Source: Caballeronia sp. SL2Y3
Lineage (GTDB): Bacteria; Pseudomonadota; Gammaproteobacteria; Burkholderiales; Burkholderiaceae
NCBI RefSeq assembly: GCF_022879575.1
Contig: NZ_CP084261.1
Location: forward strand, 620,001-684,000
Reading direction: 5' to 3'
Length of the DNA stretch: 64,000 bases
Part shown: one piece after another, positions 63,058 through 64,000 of the stretch
Position numbering within the stretch: the first letter of the stretch is position 1
How the letters are laid out: each line of letters starts with the position of its first letter
Program-made: the position numbers and the translations under genes
Notes under the pieces: generated by a model
The model's input: the letters and a program-made list of their open reading frames with translations, nothing else
What the model was told of the DNA's origin: nothing
Databases searched by the model: none

Positions 63058-63807
63058 GTGAAACAGGAATCCAGCGTCATTGGCGCCGAGCGTCTGCTGC
63101 TCGTACTTACTGCACTCGCGAGCCACGGTAAAGCCATGTCCGTGAAGGACATGCTTGGCGTGACCGGCCTCGCGCAAAGCACGCTCTATCGCCAAATCGC
63201 GCTCCTTAAGCGCTGGGGCTTCGTGACGGAAGACGCGGGCTGCTATGCCCCCGGTCCCGTGAGCTTGCAGCTCGCACTCGGCTTCGACATCAATTCGATG
63301 CTGGGCGAAGCGAGCCGCGACGGCATGTCGGAGCTTTCGCGCGCGACGCAGGAGAGCGTCGGGCTCATCATCGCCGTGAACGACCAGGTGATCTGCCTCG
63401 AGATGGTCGAGAGCACGCACTCGCTGCGTTGCTCGTTCGAAAAAGGCCGCGCGGTTCCGTTGCGCGCGGGCGCGTCGGCCAAGTCGCTGCTCGCCTTCAT
63501 GGCCGAGAAAACGCGCAGTGAAACGCTCGAACGCCAGTTCGCCGGCGACGGAGCCGCGCGCGCCGCCCTCGAAGCGGAACTGGAGCGCATCCGCTCGCGC
63601 GGTTACGCCGTGAGCGACAGCGAAGTCGATCCCGGCGTCTGGGGCGTGAGCGCGCCCGTTTTCCGGCGCCTCTCGCGCGGCGCGGGCGCGAGCGCATCGA
63701 TCACGCTGATGGCCCCATCGTCGCGCGCCGTGGGCCGCGAACAGCAACTCGCCGACTGGACCGTGCGCACGGCCAACGGCATATCCGCCCGGCTGCAGTC
63801 CGCCTGA
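63058..63807 (+). CDS. IclR family transcriptional regulator
   Basis: 249 residues from GTG 63058, chosen at the domain start; an upstream ATG at 62977 would add 27 residues without homology and overlap the palindrome. Winged helix: IGAERLLLVLTALASHGKAMSV, LAQSTLYRQIALLKRWGFVTED. Effector domain: EASRDGMSELSRATQESVGLIIAVNDQVICLEMVES, PLRAGASAKSLLAFMAE, RSRGYAVSDSEVDPGVWGVSAPVF. It probably controls the solute-binding protein gene 40 bases downstream. Confidence 0.9.
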   Translation: MKQESSVIGAERLLLVLTALASHGKAMSVKDMLGVTGLAQSTLYRQIALLKRWGFVTEDAGCYAPGPVSLQLALGFDINSMLGEASRDGMSELSRATQESVGLIIAVNDQVICLEMVESTHSLRCSFEKGRAVPLRAGASAKSLLAFMAEKTRSETLERQFAGDGAARAALEAELERIRSRGYAVSDSEVDPGVWGVSAPVFRRLSRGAGASASITLMAPSSRAVGREQQLADWTVRTANGISARLQSA

Positions 63808-63847
63808 ACCTCACTCATCGACCGACCACACACTCTGGAGCCCACAC

Positions 63848-64000
63848 ATGAAACTGAAGAACCTTCTCTCCGCCGCGACTCTCGGCATGGCGCTGCTGAC
63901 GGCGATCGCACCCGGCAACGCAGCCGCGCAGGATTCGAACGTGCTCAACGTCGCGACCGATGCCACTTTCCCGCCGATGGAATTCGTCGACAAGGGCCAG
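63848..64000 (+). CDS. ABC transporter periplasmic binding protein, start only
   Basis: The window ends after 51 codons. Signal peptide (LLSAATLGMALLTAIAPGNAAA-QD), then VLNVATDATFPPMEFVDKGQ, the usual opening of amino-acid-type (SBP family 3) binding proteins, where ATDATFPPMEF forms the first strand. GGAG lies eight bases before the ATG. Likely the first gene of an importer controlled by the IclR regulator. Confidence 0.85.
   Translation, partial: MKLKNLLSAATLGMALLTAIAPGNAAAQDSNVLNVATDATFPPMEFVDKGQ

Noticed and set aside
1..64000. CRISPR arrays, tRNA, rRNA or intact insertion sequences
   Set aside because: No regularly spaced repeats, no recognisable tRNA or rRNA conserved segments, and no transposase frame were seen by eye.

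Overview
The window is a high-GC chromosomal stretch of a Burkholderiaceae bacterium, most like Paraburkholderia, Caballeronia or Burkholderia. The grounds are two DUF4148 exported proteins, a DUF3182 protein, the PRC-barrel/DUF1810/Tudor-like small genes, a ClC/HPP anion-transport set and ribose-type ABC transporters with AraC/XylR regulators. No rRNA, tRNA, CRISPR array or intact insertion sequence was seen.

Layout. 0-12.8 kb: the C-terminal part of a chemoreceptor, an AcuI/YhdH-type quinone oxidoreductase with a decayed copy of its 3' end beside it, small stress-type proteins, a Tat-exported aldo/keto reductase with a winged-helix regulator, a TPR/GT9-like protein, an HPP-MarR-ClC anion-transport operon and an exported DUF3857/transglutaminase protein. 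12.8-26.5 kb: a truncated formylglycine-generating-enzyme-like gene, 4-hydroxyphenylpyruvate dioxygenase, a metallophosphoesterase-cupredoxin pair divergent from an ECF sigma/anti-sigma pair, a CoA-transferase, an amino-acid permease, 1-Cys peroxiredoxin facing bacterioferritin across a long terminator hairpin, a GntR regulator, a PanE-like reductase and DUF4148. 26.5-37.9 kb: a two-domain alpha/beta-hydrolase-like protein with unusual elbow residues, then a xylose regulon (galM-xylR divergent from xylA-xylFGH). 37.9-43.7 kb: cytochrome b561 plus a catalase-like haem protein, DUF4148, and a second ECF sigma gene lying between two membrane anti-sigma-like genes, then an FAD-linked dehydrogenase. 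44.4-52.4 kb: a polyol-type catabolic operon (binding protein, ATPase, permease, EltD-like dehydrogenase, FGGY kinase, DCXR-like reductase) with an AraC regulator. 52.8-64 kb: an accessory region (DUF3182, hydrolase, tannase-like enzyme, erythromycin-esterase-like protein, exported argininosuccinate-lyase-like protein) containing several broken genes, ending in an IclR regulator and the start of a solute-binding protein.

How it works together. The two ECF loci, 24 kb apart, and their neighbours share a promoter-like element, GGAATA followed 16-17 bases later by GT(T/A). It stands before the first sigma operon, the divergent metallophosphoesterase-cupredoxin operon, the catalase-b561 operon, the DUF4148 gene and the second sigma operon. 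This suggests one envelope or redox-stress regulon, and it is the most interesting signal here. The xylose cluster has a shared motif before xylA and xylF (candidate XylR site) and a strong hairpin between xylF and xylG. It lacks an adjacent xylulokinase; the only FGGY kinase in the window is in the polyol operon about 9 kb beyond the end of xylH.
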